From: Bacillota bacterium
GTDB lineage: Bacteria; Bacillota; Clostridia; Christensenellales; Aristaeellaceae
Assembly: GCA_023416585.1 (NCBI GenBank)
Contig: JAEZHM010000154.1
Span: 292,748 to 356,747 of the forward strand
Direction of reading: 5' to 3'
Length of the DNA: 64,000 nucleotides
The translations under genes were made by a program, and so were the position numbers. Below are positions 16,521 through 25,045 of this stretch, in pieces. Each line of letters starts with the position of its first letter. Within the stretch, counting starts at the first letter, position 1. The notes below the pieces were generated by a model, which was given only the letters and a program-made list of their open reading frames with translations, did not search any database and was not told the DNA's origin.

Positions 16521-16760
16521 TATATGTACATGTGTTCAACCAACAAATGCAAGGAATTCCTTACATTCTTATGATGGTGAAATCCGTTTTTGTTATTGTA
16601 AGGAGAGGAATATTATGGTATTATATCGTGAGAGATAAGTGGGATAGGCGAAACTGATGTGCTATATTTTTGAACACATAGTTCATCCGTGACATTGCTG
16701 CCAGGAAATGTGCCCGGCAAAGGCGATTTCCGTATGGCGGCCAATAAAACATAAGAAGAA

Positions 16761-16785
16761 GGGAGCCGGCGATTAAGCAGCTCCC
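16761..16785 (-). terminator. Terminator of the dioxygenase gene
   Basis: Minus strand stem GGGAGC/GCTCCC (16785-16780 with 16766-16761), followed by TTCTTCTT. Confidence 0.6.
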
Positions 16786-16800
16786 TTAAGCAACAACATC

Positions 16801-17577
16801 TTATGCAAAAAGATAACCCGTCATGGATAGGGATCCCATGGCGCAGGCTTCATTGAACACGGTTACGCCGTCTGAATCAGAAGAAGCACCCAATGCATAC
16901 AAAAGAGGATAAAAGTGATCCGGTGTGTAAAACGCTTCTTCAGCCGATGGACCGGCCCGTTTAAATTGTATGACGTCCTCATGACGGCCTGAGAGTATGG
17001 CCTCTTTGATATATCCGTCAAATCCCTTGGCCCAGGGATATCCGTCCTTCATATCCCATGATATGCGGTGCAGGTTATGCACCACATTCCCGCTGCCCAA
17101 AATGAGCACACCTTGCTTTCGCAAGGGCTGAAGCGATCGGCCAATTTGATAGTGCACTTCCGGCGGTGCGTTAAGATCGACGCTTAGCTGCACAAGAGGA
17201 ATATCTGCTTTGGGAAACATGTGCGTAAGTACGGACCATGTGCCATGGTCGATGCCCCATTGATTATCAATCTGTACGTTTATGGGAACAAGAGATTGAA
17301 TTTGCGGCACCAATTCGGGCGCTCCGGGTGCATCATAACGAACCTGATACAGTTTTTCGTCAAAACCGTACATATCATAGACCTGCCGTGGCTGCCTGAC
17401 ATCAGAAGTTTTAGTTCCCCGGGTGTACCAGTGCGCTGATATGGATAGGATTGCCTTTGGTTTTACCATTTCTTCTCCCAAGCGCCGCCAGGTGGCCGTA
17501 AAAGCATTATTCTCAATTGCATTTGTAGGGGATCCGTGCCCGACAAACAAAACAGGCAATATGCTTATGTGAAACAC
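16801..17577 (-). CDS. ygiD: 4,5-DOPA-extradiol-dioxygenase-like protein (YgiD/LigB family)
   Basis: 258 residues with close similarity to YgiD: VLFVGHGSPTNAIENN, ILSISAHWYTRG, GIDHGTWSVLTHMFP, VVHNLHRISWD and a closing CAMGSLSM. The histidines in GHGSP, SAHW and the later TPDHFYP are the expected non-haem iron or zinc ligands. The family opens catechol-type rings of L-DOPA-like compounds; the physiological substrate in bacteria is uncertain. The start appears to be GTG 17577, with GGAAAGAAG directly upstream. It sits downstream of the liv genes on the same strand but 84 nt away and is probably separate in function. Confidence 0.88.
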   Translation of the reverse strand: MFHISILPVLFVGHGSPTNAIENNAFTATWRRLGEEMVKPKAILSISAHWYTRGTKTSDVRQPRQVYDMYGFDEKLYQVRYDAPGAPELVPQIQSLVPINVQIDNQWGIDHGTWSVLTHMFPKADIPLVQLSVDLNAPPEVHYQIGRSLQPLRKQGVLILGSGNVVHNLHRISWDMKDGYPWAKGFDGYIKEAILSGRHEDVIQFKRAGPSAEEAFYTPDHFYPLLYALGASSDSDGVTVFNEACAMGSLSMTGYLFA

Positions 17578-17661
17578 CTTCTTTCCTATGGATACATGCT
17601 CGTTTTCTGCGAAAGTGATCCGAAAAAGCTACCGCATACTGTTCCAAATGCGGGAAGGTGG

Positions 17662-18384
17662 TCACTTCGCGCTGGCCCGGCCCAGGTATGCTTCCCGCAC
17701 CTTCGGGTTTTCAAGCAGTTGCTTGCCGGTACCGGTGATGGTGATGCGCCCCGTTTCCAACACATAGCCCTGATCGGCGATTTTGAGCGCAGCATTGGCG
17801 TTTTGCTCCACCAGAAGGATGGTGATACCTTCTGTGTGCAGCGTAAGTACCGTCTGAAAGATATCCCTCACCACAAGGGGAGCAAGGCCCAGGGAGGGTT
17901 CATCCATCATCAAAAGCTTTGGTCGGGCCATCAGCGCACGGCCGACTGCCAGCATCTGCTGCTCACCGCCGGAAAGGGTGCCTGCAAGCTGCCAGTGGCG
18001 TTCCTTAAGACGGGGGAAGAGCGCATACACCTTCTCAATATCACCGGCGATGCCCATAGCATCCCTGCGGGTATACGCGCCCACCTTGAGGTTTTCCAAA
18101 GTGGTGAGGTTGGGGAAAACACGGCGGCCTTCCGGCACCAAAACGATGCCCCTCCTGATCATCTGCTGCGTATCAAGGGAACTGATGTCTTCACCTTCGT
18201 ATTCGATACGGCCGGCCGCCATGGGCACAAGGCTGGTAATCGCACGAAGCGTGGTGGATTTTCCTGCGCCGTTGGCGCCGATAAGGGATACGATTTGCCC
18301 CTTCTCCACTTGAAAGGAGATGCCAGAAAGCGCCTGGATGCCGCCATAGTGGACCTTTAAGCCGTTTACGCTCAGCAAACTCAT
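17662..18384 (-). CDS. livF: Branched-chain amino-acid ABC transporter ATPase LivF
   Basis: 240 residues with Walker A GANGAGKST, signature LSGGEQQM, Walker B LLMMDEPSLGLAP and an H-loop histidine variant VEQNAN, as normal for LivF. It energises uptake of Leu/Ile/Val or related ligands with LivG. The ATG overlaps the livG stop by four bases (ATGA). Last gene of livJHMGF. Confidence 0.94.
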   Translation of the reverse strand: MSLLSVNGLKVHYGGIQALSGISFQVEKGQIVSLIGANGAGKSTTLRAITSLVPMAAGRIEYEGEDISSLDTQQMIRRGIVLVPEGRRVFPNLTTLENLKVGAYTRRDAMGIAGDIEKVYALFPRLKERHWQLAGTLSGGEQQMLAVGRALMARPKLLMMDEPSLGLAPLVVRDIFQTVLTLHTEGITILLVEQNANAALKIADQGYVLETGRITITGTGKQLLENPKVREAYLGRASAK

Positions 18385-19187
18385 GCTTCTTCCACCCCCA
18401 GATAGGCCGTGATCACGTCCTGGTTGTTTTGTATTTCCTGAGGCGGGCCTTGAGCAATCAGCTTGCCGTAATCCAGTACATAAATGCGGTCGGAAATATC
18501 CATTACGATCTGCATATGGTGCTCAATGAGCATGATGGTCAAATGAAGATCATCCCGAAGCTTTTTGACGAAGGCGGTCAGATCCTCCGTCTCCTTGGGA
18601 TTCATGCCCGCAGCGGGCTCATCCAGTAAAAGAAGCTTGGGCCGTGTAGCCAAAGCTCTGGCGATCTCCAGGCGGCGCTGCTCGCCATAGGGCAAAGAGG
18701 TAGCTGTTTCATTGGCACTGTGGGCGAGCCCCACACGTTCAAGGATCGCCATGGCTTCTTCCTTGAGCGCGCGCTCTTCGCTGCCGTAGGTGATGGGGCG
18801 AAGCTTGTCAAACGCCGGTATGCCAGTGATGGCGCTTATGAACCCGCTTTTCAGGTGTAGATGCTGGGCAATGCGCACATTATCCAGCACAGTCATGCTT
18901 TTGAACAGCCGTATGTTTTGATATGTTCTTGCAGCGCCAAGCGCCGTGATCCGGTCTGGCCGCATGCCGGTGATATCCTCTAGGCTTCCTGACTTATCCG
19001 AAAGGAACACCTTGCCCATCGTTGGTGTATATACCCCGGTGATCATGTTGAAGGCGGTGGTTTTGCCTGCCCCGTTGGGCCCGATGATAGCTACGATCTC
19101 GCCTTGTTCTACATGGAGGCTTAAATCGTCCACGGCCAGCACACCACCAAAGCGCATGGTGATGTGGGAGGTTTCCAGTACACGCAC
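18381..19187 (-). CDS. livG: Branched-chain amino-acid ABC transporter ATPase LivG
   Basis: 268 residues with Walker A GPNGAGKTT, the LivG-specific QNIRLFKSMTVLDNV, signature LPYGEQRRLEIARALA, and Walker B LLLLDEPAAGMNPKE with IEHHM. I start at GTG 19187, which shares its first base with the livM stop (TAGTG) and has GGGAGG nine bases upstream; an extension to 19325 would overlap livM without reason. Confidence 0.94.
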   Translation of the reverse strand: MRVLETSHITMRFGGVLAVDDLSLHVEQGEIVAIIGPNGAGKTTAFNMITGVYTPTMGKVFLSDKSGSLEDITGMRPDRITALGAARTYQNIRLFKSMTVLDNVRIAQHLHLKSGFISAITGIPAFDKLRPITYGSEERALKEEAMAILERVGLAHSANETATSLPYGEQRRLEIARALATRPKLLLLDEPAAGMNPKETEDLTAFVKKLRDDLHLTIMLIEHHMQIVMDISDRIYVLDYGKLIAQGPPQEIQNNQDVITAYLGVEEA

Positions 19188-20326
19188 TACTTTTCGCCTC
19201 CCTTCTTCCCGGGCCGGAAGGGTTTCGTTACGGTCTGTCCCGCGGTTTTGATGATGCGGCCGCAGGCAGCCCAGGAAAACTCCTTGGAGCCGAACAGTCC
19301 CTTGCGGTAAAAGAGGATCACGCACATGAGCAGCAGGGAAAAGATCACCATCCTAAGACCGGCAATGGCTGGCACTACGACAAAACCCAGTGAAAAGCCG
19401 TTGTCCAGCCAGCGCAGCCATTCCTTGGCGATGGTGATGATAAACGCGCCGACAATGGTGCCGGATATGCTTCCCATGCCACCCAGAACCACAATGAGCA
19501 GAATATCGTAAGCCAGCACGAAGCGGAAAAGCAGGGGATTGATGGAGCCCACCACACTGGCCAGGAGGCCGCCGCCGATGCCTGCAAGTATACTGGATAG
19601 GATGAAGGAAAACATCTTGTGCTTGAACAGCGATATGCCCATGCCTTCCGCAGCCACTTCGTCATCACGAACGGCCATGAACGCCCGGCCGAAGCTGGTA
19701 CGCAGCAGCCGCCTCATCATAATAACGGCCAGGATCAATATGCCGAACGTCCACCACAAATTGGCAGTGGGCGGAATGTTCTTGATGCCCACCGCACCGT
19801 TAGTAACGGTTTGAAGGTTGGTAAAGATCACCCGAACGATTTCCGAAAAACCCAGGGTGGCGATGGCAAGGTAGTCGCCCCGGAGCCTTAGCACCGGGAA
19901 TCCGATGAAGAATGCGAACACGCCGCTGGCCAGCCCACCGAACAAAAGCGCGATGGGAAATGGAAGCTGTATGTTTCCAAGCCAGGGCACAATGGGTTCC
20001 AGGTAAAATACGCTGGTCTTTGCTTCGGGCGACATGAACAAAAGCGTAGTCACATAGGCGCCAATGGCCATGAAACCGGCCTGACCCAGGGAGAAAAGTC
20101 CCGTAAAGCCATTCACCAGGTTCATGGAAAGGCCAAGGACCGCATAGATGGCGCACATGTTCAAAACGCGGATTTCATAACGATAGTCGTTTCCCTTGCC
20201 ATTTAGCAGTAATAAGAACAAAAGGATGGCTAACAGTGATATAGCCGTAAGCAGTGCGTATGTGCGGCTTTTCTTCGTCATTCGGGAGGCGATACCCATA
20301 AAGGTTGGGGAAGCGCTTTTCTTCAT
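19187..20326 (-). CDS. livM: Branched-chain amino-acid ABC transporter permease LivM
   Basis: 379 residues with about ten membrane segments and the LivM consensus (LSMNLVNGFTGLFSLGQAGF; FPVLRLRGDYLAIATLGFSE; SFGRAFMAVRDDEVAAEGMG; GGMGSISGTIVGA). It pairs with LivH to form the pore. Of two nearby ATGs (20332, 20326) the second has the correct distance to GAGGAGG. The C-terminal tail is basic (KPFRPGKKGGEK). Confidence 0.93.
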   Translation of the reverse strand: MKKSASPTFMGIASRMTKKSRTYALLTAISLLAILLFLLLLNGKGNDYRYEIRVLNMCAIYAVLGLSMNLVNGFTGLFSLGQAGFMAIGAYVTTLLFMSPEAKTSVFYLEPIVPWLGNIQLPFPIALLFGGLASGVFAFFIGFPVLRLRGDYLAIATLGFSEIVRVIFTNLQTVTNGAVGIKNIPPTANLWWTFGILILAVIMMRRLLRTSFGRAFMAVRDDEVAAEGMGISLFKHKMFSFILSSILAGIGGGLLASVVGSINPLLFRFVLAYDILLIVVLGGMGSISGTIVGAFIITIAKEWLRWLDNGFSLGFVVVPAIAGLRMVIFSLLLMCVILFYRKGLFGSKEFSWAACGRIIKTAGQTVTKPFRPGKKGGEK

Positions 20327-20338
20327 AGCCATACCTCC

Positions 20339-21232
20339 TCACACCTTGTCGGTGACCGCTTCACCCATCAGGCCGGTGGGCCTGACCAGGAGAATGACGA
20401 TCAGCGCTACAAATGCAAAAGCATCTTTATAACCGGATAAGGACGGCGCAAAGAATACGATCAATATTTCCATCACGCCAAGAATGAGCCCGCCGATCAC
20501 CGCGCCCGTCACATTGCCTATACCGCCGATGACGGCTGCGATGAAGCATTTAAGGCCCGGCATCACACCCGCGTAGGGCTCGATGCGGGGATACTTGATC
20601 CCCCACATGATGGCGCCAACGGCTGCAAGCAGGGAGCCGATGCCAAAGGTGAAGGCGATCACCTGATTGATCTTGATTCCCATAAGCCGGGCCGTTTCAA
20701 AATCCTTGCTGACGGCCCGCATCCCCATGCCCACCTTTGTTTTGTGGATCAGGAACTGAAGGCCAACCATCAATGCGGCCATGATCAAGGGCACAAAGAT
20801 GGAAAGCCTTGAAAATCGAACATCCCCGAGAATAATGACCTCCTGCAAAAAGGGGAAATTGGGAAACTGACGGGGAATGCCCGTAAATAGCACTGTAGCC
20901 AGATTTTCCAGAAGATAGGAAACGCCGATGGAGGAAATGAGCAGGGAAATTCTTGGCGCATTGCGCAATGGGCGGTAAGCTGCGCCTTCGATCAGCATGC
21001 CGAGGATGGCCGTGGCTGCAAGCACCAACAAAACGGACGCCCACCACGGGATGAAGAAAACGGAAACACCAAAAAAAAGAAAATACATGGACATCATGAA
21101 GATGTCACCATGAGCAAAATTGATCAGGCGTAAAATACCGTACACCATGGTATACCCTACAGCGATCAGCGCATACAGGCTGCCTACCGTCAGGCCAGTA
21201 ATGAGCTGTTGCAGGAAGAGCACAAACGTCAT
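20339..21232 (-). CDS. livH: Branched-chain amino-acid ABC transporter permease LivH
   Basis: 297 residues with eight membrane segments and LivH motifs (LQQLITGLTVGSLYALIAVG; GYTMVYGILRLINFAHGDIF; MGMRAVSKDFETARLMGI; AAVIGGIGNVTGAVIGG). The gene lies downstream of livJ across a strong stem-loop and 12 nt before livM. Confidence 0.94.
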   Translation of the reverse strand: MTFVLFLQQLITGLTVGSLYALIAVGYTMVYGILRLINFAHGDIFMMSMYFLFFGVSVFFIPWWASVLLVLAATAILGMLIEGAAYRPLRNAPRISLLISSIGVSYLLENLATVLFTGIPRQFPNFPFLQEVIILGDVRFSRLSIFVPLIMAALMVGLQFLIHKTKVGMGMRAVSKDFETARLMGIKINQVIAFTFGIGSLLAAVGAIMWGIKYPRIEPYAGVMPGLKCFIAAVIGGIGNVTGAVIGGLILGVMEILIVFFAPSLSGYKDAFAFVALIVILLVRPTGLMGEAVTDKV

Positions 21233-21326
21233 GGGAAACGCACCATCCTCACCGCAGGCGGCCGACTTCCCGGCGCAAATCTATATGCCGTCCTGCGCAT
21301 ATCCGAAAGACGAAAAGAAAAGGAAT

Positions 21327-21353
21327 GCGGGCGGCGACCAAATCGCCGCCCGC
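21327..21353 (-). terminator. Intra-operon terminator between livJ and livH
   Basis: An 11-bp perfect GC stem (GCGGGCGGCGA / TCGCCGCCCGC, 21327-21337 and 21343-21353) lies 18 nt after livJ. On the minus strand it is followed by ATTCCTTTTCTTTT. It probably lets most transcripts stop after the binding-protein gene, giving an excess of LivJ over the membrane subunits. Confidence 0.75.
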
Positions 21354-21371
21354 AAGGGAATGCTTAGTGAC

Positions 21372-22496
21372 TTATTTTACAACCACGGTATCGAGGTAAA
21401 CGAACTTGCCATCCTTCACGGTCTTGATGACGGCGGTGTTCTTGATGGCATCGCCGTTGGCATCGAACTTAAGCGGTCCGGTCACGCCTGTCATCTCCAG
21501 CTTGGACAGCGCATCACGGAGTGCGGGTCCATCTGTGGTGCCGGCATTCTCTATAGCTTTCACTGCAGCCATGTAGGCGTCATAGCCCAGGGCGGTAACG
21601 GAACCCTTGGGCTTTTCGCCATTAAACATCTTGGCATAGGCGTCCAGGAAAGCGGTGATTTCCGGTGTGGGTGCGGCTTCGGCATCAAAGAAGGTGGTGA
21701 AGCGGCAGGATTCCACAGCGGCGCCGCCGATGTCGATCATGGCCTGGGTTTCCCAGGTGTCGCCGCCCAGGAAGGGCACATCGGTATAGCCCATATCGCG
21801 GGCCTGCTTCATCAGAAGGCCGGGCTCGGTGAAATCGCTGGGCATGAAGATGACGTCCGGCTTGGCGGCCATCACCGTGGTGATCTGGGAGGAGAATTCC
21901 TGGTCGCCCACGTTGAAGTAGGCTTCCGCTACGATGTTTGCTTCACCGAAGGCTTCCACAAAATACTTGCGAAGACCTATGGCGTACACATTGGACTTGT
22001 CGCAGATCACGGCAGCCGTTTTTGCGCCCAGGTTGTTCTTGGCATAGTTGGCCAGCAGTGTGCCCTGGAAGTCGTCCAGATAGCAAACACGGAAGTAGTA
22101 TTCATTGCCTAAGGTGACATTGGGGTTGGTACAGGAAGTGCCGATGGCCGGGACCTGCGCGGCTTCAAATGCGGGGCCGCCGGCGATGGAGAGGCTGGAA
22201 CCCCAGGAGCCGAGCACGATGTCCACCTTCTCGGCGTCCACCAGGCGGGCGGCAGCTGTTGCGGCTTCCACGTCGTCAGACTTGTTGTCAACAGGCACCA
22301 GTACGATGGGCCTGCCCAATACTTCGCCTACCACGGAATTGGCAGCCTGGATGCCTTCGTATTCCATCATGCCGCCGGCGGCCTTGGAACCGGTGAGAGG
22401 CTCAAACACGCCGATTTTAATGGGTTCCGCTTCCGATAGCGCTAGTGCGGGGACAAGCAGGAGCATAGCAAGAACGAGAGCTACGGCCTTCTTCAT
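21372..22496 (-). CDS. livJ: Branched-chain amino-acid ABC transporter binding protein
   Basis: 374 residues. A Sec signal peptide (KKAVALVLAMLLLVPALALS, cleavage about residue 21-23) is followed by a periplasmic-binding type I, ANF-like domain: IKIGVFEPLTGSKAAGGMME, VVGEVLGRPI, VDAEKVDIVLGSWGS, DLD-type FRVCYLDDFQGTLLA. No lipobox cysteine is present, unusual for a single-membrane Firmicute. It captures Leu/Ile/Val or similar ligands for LivHMGF. First gene of the operon, with a good promoter. Confidence 0.92.
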   Translation of the reverse strand: MKKAVALVLAMLLLVPALALSEAEPIKIGVFEPLTGSKAAGGMMEYEGIQAANSVVGEVLGRPIVLVPVDNKSDDVEAATAAARLVDAEKVDIVLGSWGSSLSIAGGPAFEAAQVPAIGTSCTNPNVTLGNEYYFRVCYLDDFQGTLLANYAKNNLGAKTAAVICDKSNVYAIGLRKYFVEAFGEANIVAEAYFNVGDQEFSSQITTVMAAKPDVIFMPSDFTEPGLLMKQARDMGYTDVPFLGGDTWETQAMIDIGGAAVESCRFTTFFDAEAAPTPEITAFLDAYAKMFNGEKPKGSVTALGYDAYMAAVKAIENAGTTDGPALRDALSKLEMTGVTGPLKFDANGDAIKNTAVIKTVKDGKFVYLDTVVVK

Positions 22497-22541
22497 AGAG
22501 TCAACTTCCTTTCCAATTATCTTCCCTTGATGCTGTTATCC

Positions 22542-22570
22542 ATTATAAACACAAAAAGTTAAATATGCAA
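22542..22570 (-). promoter_or_regulatory. Promoter of the livJHMGF operon
   Basis: Minus strand: -35 TTGCAT (22570-22565), 17-nt spacer, -10 TATAAT (22547-22542), about 45 nt upstream of the livJ ATG, which has GGAAAGGAAG as ribosome site. Confidence 0.7.
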
Positions 22571-22670
22571 TAGATATGCTGTTCTGATGAAAGAAAGTAC
22601 AGTTGTGTAGGCTGATAACACGAAAAAACGACGCTTTTCTGAGTGCTCATTGCAGAATTGTATCGAAAAA

Positions 22671-22691
22671 GGCCCGGCATGAAGCCGGGCC
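22671..22691 (-). terminator. Terminator of the cymR-metNI-like unit
   Basis: Stem GGCCCGGC / GCCGGGCC (22671-22678, 22684-22691) followed on the minus strand by TTTTT, 24 nt after the permease gene. Confidence 0.8.
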
Positions 22692-22714
22692 CAGATGATT
22701 TTTACCAATGCGAT

Positions 22715-23374
22715 TTATGATTGCTTACTACATTTAATAGCAAAGTGGGAAGATAACCAACCAACAAGGAGGAATAGGGGAGCCAGCAGCAAAATGCTCA
22801 AGAGCAGTAAAAGTATATCTGTCCCGATAAATCCGCTCCATATCATAAGGCCTGCGAGCCCTAAGTTTACCATGTAGCCGGCTATGGTTTCCATTGACAG
22901 GAGAAAAAGAGCGGTTTCACAAATAGCGTGGATGATCCTGTTTTTCCCCAAAGGAAGCAGAACGCGGCGGATCATCGCCTGATGATCAAGCCCGGAGGCC
23001 AGCGCCATCTCCAGAATGGATTCATCCAGCGTGAATAGCTCGCTATATATATGAAAGGCGAGATGCACCGTTGCGCCCAGTGACAAAAGCACCAATGCCG
23101 CTGTGCCGGCTGCCATACCGGGAATGCGCAGTAACAAAAGAAGCAGTATAGGCAACAGCCCTAGATATATCATGGCGCGTGCATATGGAAGCGGCCTTAT
23201 GGCAGAAAGGGGCCTTGCACGCCCTGTAAACAGGGGATGGCGCTTAAAAAACAGCCACATACCCAAGGAGCCGCCCAAGAGGATGGCAATCACAAACGGG
23301 CATACAAAAAGCAGCAGTGTCTGCAATATGGCGTTCACCAGCGGGGAAGCCTGTGAGATGGGGTAGTCATACAT
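22715..23374 (-). CDS. MetI-like ABC transporter permease
   Basis: 219 residues, the usual MetI length, with five to six membrane segments. The cytoplasmic ATPase-contact loop is intact (EMALASGLDHQAMIRRVLLP, the EAA-x3-G type motif). The N-terminus (VNAILQTLLLFVCPFVIAIL) and the C-terminus (MNLG-like YMVNLGLAGLMIWSGFIGTD) resemble methionine transporter permeases but diverge from the conserved core. It overlaps the upstream ATPase gene by eight bases, so the two are coupled. No MetQ-type binding protein is nearby. Confidence 0.82.
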   Translation of the reverse strand: MYDYPISQASPLVNAILQTLLLFVCPFVIAILLGGSLGMWLFFKRHPLFTGRARPLSAIRPLPYARAMIYLGLLPILLLLLLRIPGMAAGTAALVLLSLGATVHLAFHIYSELFTLDESILEMALASGLDHQAMIRRVLLPLGKNRIIHAICETALFLLSMETIAGYMVNLGLAGLMIWSGFIGTDILLLLLSILLLAPLFLLVGWLSSHFAIKCSKQS

Positions 23375-24377
23375 CCTGGATCACCTCCGCCCGGTAGGTA
23401 TGCGCTTTCAAATAACCCAGCACGGATACCATCAATGCAGGTTCAGCATTAAAGGAGACATACATTTTGCCAAGGGGCTTGCCACCTATGTATTCGATGC
23501 GGCCCTGTAAAATATTGAACTCTACGCCAAAGCGCTGTGCGGTTTCGTACAGCACGGGCTCGTTGGCCGGATCACCCATATATTCGATGCATACGATGGT
23601 TCCGAAGGCGTGCTCCTCCACCTCAGGTGGAAGTTCAAAGGAAAGCTGCTGGTTCAGAAATTCTCTGGTGAAAGGATGCGCAGGGGTGGAGAACAGCGAA
23701 TACGTATCGTTTATTTCCACTACCTTGCCATACTGCATAATGGCGGCACGGCTGCAAAGGTGCTTTATCACGTGCAGATCACGGGTGGATAGCACAAGCG
23801 TCAGCTTTAGATCTCTGTGAAGGCGCTGGAGCAGGCTTAGTATGCTTTCCCCCTCAGCAGGCGAAAGACCCAAGGTGGGTTCCATACAAAGCAGAATTTT
23901 GGGGCCCCCGGCCAGTGCCCTGGCAATGGCTCCACGTTTCTGCTGTTCCATAGAGAGTTCTCCGGGATAAGCGCCTCCCAATCCCTCTATTTCGGTGAGT
24001 GCCAAAAGCTCCCCAATCCGATTGGTGATTTTTTCGTCATCGGTTTTGGATGTGATGAGCGGGAGCGCTATACTGTCCCGCAAAGGGAGCTTGTTCATCA
24101 AAGCAGGTGTTGGAAGCACCATGCCCACCTGACGGCGAAGGGCGGATAGCTCGCGTCCGTTTAAACGTGTTACCGGGCGGCCATCCACCACCACCTCGCC
24201 CTGGTCAGGCACCACCAAGCCGTTCACCGTGCGAAGGAGCGTGGATTTACCGGCTCCCTCATGGCCTGCAATGCCGAATATTTCCCCGGCCTCTATGGCA
24301 AAGGATACATCTTCCACCCAAAGAGGTCTTCCACTTGGAGCGGTCCGGTCAACGGAAACATGCTGAAAAGCAATCAT
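23367..24377 (-). CDS. MetN-like ABC ATPase with degenerate catalytic motifs and NIL domain
   Basis: 336 residues: an ATPase domain (1 to about 230) and a C-terminal NIL domain (about 260-336, GTIVCIEYMGDPANEPVLYE ... PLGKMYVSF), the layout of methionine importer MetN. Walker A is intact (GHEGAGKST, Lys44). Other motifs are not: the Q-loop Gln position is Pro89 (VGMVLPTP), the signature is LSMEQ (141-145) instead of LSGGQ, the Walker B Asp is Met165 (ILLCMEP), and the H-loop His is Arg199 (LSTRD). The catalytic Glu166 remains. It may be a weak ATPase, a regulatory subunit, or work with another ATPase. Confidence 0.82.
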   Translation of the reverse strand: MIAFQHVSVDRTAPSGRPLWVEDVSFAIEAGEIFGIAGHEGAGKSTLLRTVNGLVVPDQGEVVVDGRPVTRLNGRELSALRRQVGMVLPTPALMNKLPLRDSIALPLITSKTDDEKITNRIGELLALTEIEGLGGAYPGELSMEQQKRGAIARALAGGPKILLCMEPTLGLSPAEGESILSLLQRLHRDLKLTLVLSTRDLHVIKHLCSRAAIMQYGKVVEINDTYSLFSTPAHPFTREFLNQQLSFELPPEVEEHAFGTIVCIEYMGDPANEPVLYETAQRFGVEFNILQGRIEYIGGKPLGKMYVSFNAEPALMVSVLGYLKAHTYRAEVIQDV

Positions 24378-24410
24378 GGAAAAAACCTTCCTCCCGTAAC
24401 ACCGGTTGGG

Positions 24411-24848
24411 CTAAATGATATAGTTGTCGGCCGCGTGGCGGTTGTAATCCTCCACCAGTTCAGCCAATGTGATATGGTCCACCACCTGTTCGATGGCTTC
24501 GTTGATACGGGTCCAAACGCTGTTCACCACCAGGTGAGCAGCTATATCACCCGTTTCCTGCCCGCTGTCCACCGGGCTTACTACCGACAGGTCACCCTCC
24601 ATGGTACGCAAAATCATGCCCACGGTATATTCGCCTGCGCTTCGGGTAAGCTGGTACCCGCCCTGCGCACCGCGCACACCCCGCAGATAGCCCGCACGGC
24701 TGAGTGGGGTGATGATCTGCTCCATGTACTTTTCCGGAAGTTCCTGCCGGCTGGCCACTTCCTTCAGGGGAATGTAGGAGCCATTGTTGTGCAATGCCAA
24801 GTCCAGCATGAGACGCATGCCGTACCGGCCCTTGGTGGATATTTTCAT
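24411..24848 (-). CDS. Rrf2 family regulator, CymR-like
   Basis: 145 residues opening with MKISTKGRYGMRLMLDLALH, the winged-helix start of Rrf2 proteins, followed by LPEKYMEQIITPLSRAGYL and GAQGGYQLTR. It lacks the three cysteines of iron-sulfur IscR, so it resembles CymR, the cysteine-metabolism repressor that acts with CysK. Start ATG 24848 follows GGGAGG; an in-frame extension lacks a site. It is 33 nt upstream of the MetN-like gene on the same strand, which suggests it regulates that transporter and a sulfur-related ligand. Confidence 0.85.
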   Translation of the reverse strand: MKISTKGRYGMRLMLDLALHNNGSYIPLKEVASRQELPEKYMEQIITPLSRAGYLRGVRGAQGGYQLTRSAGEYTVGMILRTMEGDLSVVSPVDSGQETGDIAAHLVVNSVWTRINEAIEQVVDHITLAELVEDYNRHAADNYII

Positions 24849-24904
24849 GGACGGGCGCCTCCCATGATCCAAATGCAAAATTCCTATGGAAATACCATGA
24901 AAGT

Positions 24905-24933
24905 ATGCTATCATTGCAGAAAGCGTTTGTCAA
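24905..24933 (-). promoter_or_regulatory. Promoter of the cymR-like gene with adjacent dyad
   Basis: Minus strand: -35 TTGACA (24933-24928), 17-nt spacer, -10 TAGCAT (24910-24905). About 14 nt downstream lies a dyad TTCC-TAT-GGAA (24881-24891) that could be an autoregulatory operator. Confidence 0.55.
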
Positions 24934-24980
24934 CGGGCATAAGAAAGATGTGGAAATTTGAAGGGACATATGCAAATGCC

Positions 24981-25010
24981 TTGACAGCCTATTTCTCCAT
25001 GGCATATCAT
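24981..25010 (+). promoter_or_regulatory. Promoter of the ybaK-like operon
   Basis: -35 TTGACA (24981-24986), 18-nt spacer, -10 TATCAT (25005-25010). A better -10 hexamer, TATAAT at 25019-25024, has no good -35. Confidence 0.5.
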
Positions 25011-25045
25011 GGAATCGTTATAATTATACTAAAGGAAGCGGTCGC

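Larger units (their letters stand above)
16353..16800. other. Non-coding AT-rich stretch right of the DUF4365 gene
   Basis: 448 nt with no credible gene. It contains the promoter of the DUF4365 operon, an implied leader of about 130 nt, a short inverted repeat TGAAC/GTTCA (16671-16675, 16681-16685), and at its right end the terminator of the dioxygenase gene. Base composition returns to normal at about 16,690, which I take as the right edge of the island. Confidence 0.6.

Noticed and set aside
16671..16685. TGAAC-ACATA-GTTCA as a second LexA box
   Set aside because: The spacer is five bases, not four, and no gene start is near.
21120..22112. 330-codon open frame antisense to livJ
   Set aside because: His/Gly/Val-rich shadow of livJ codons.
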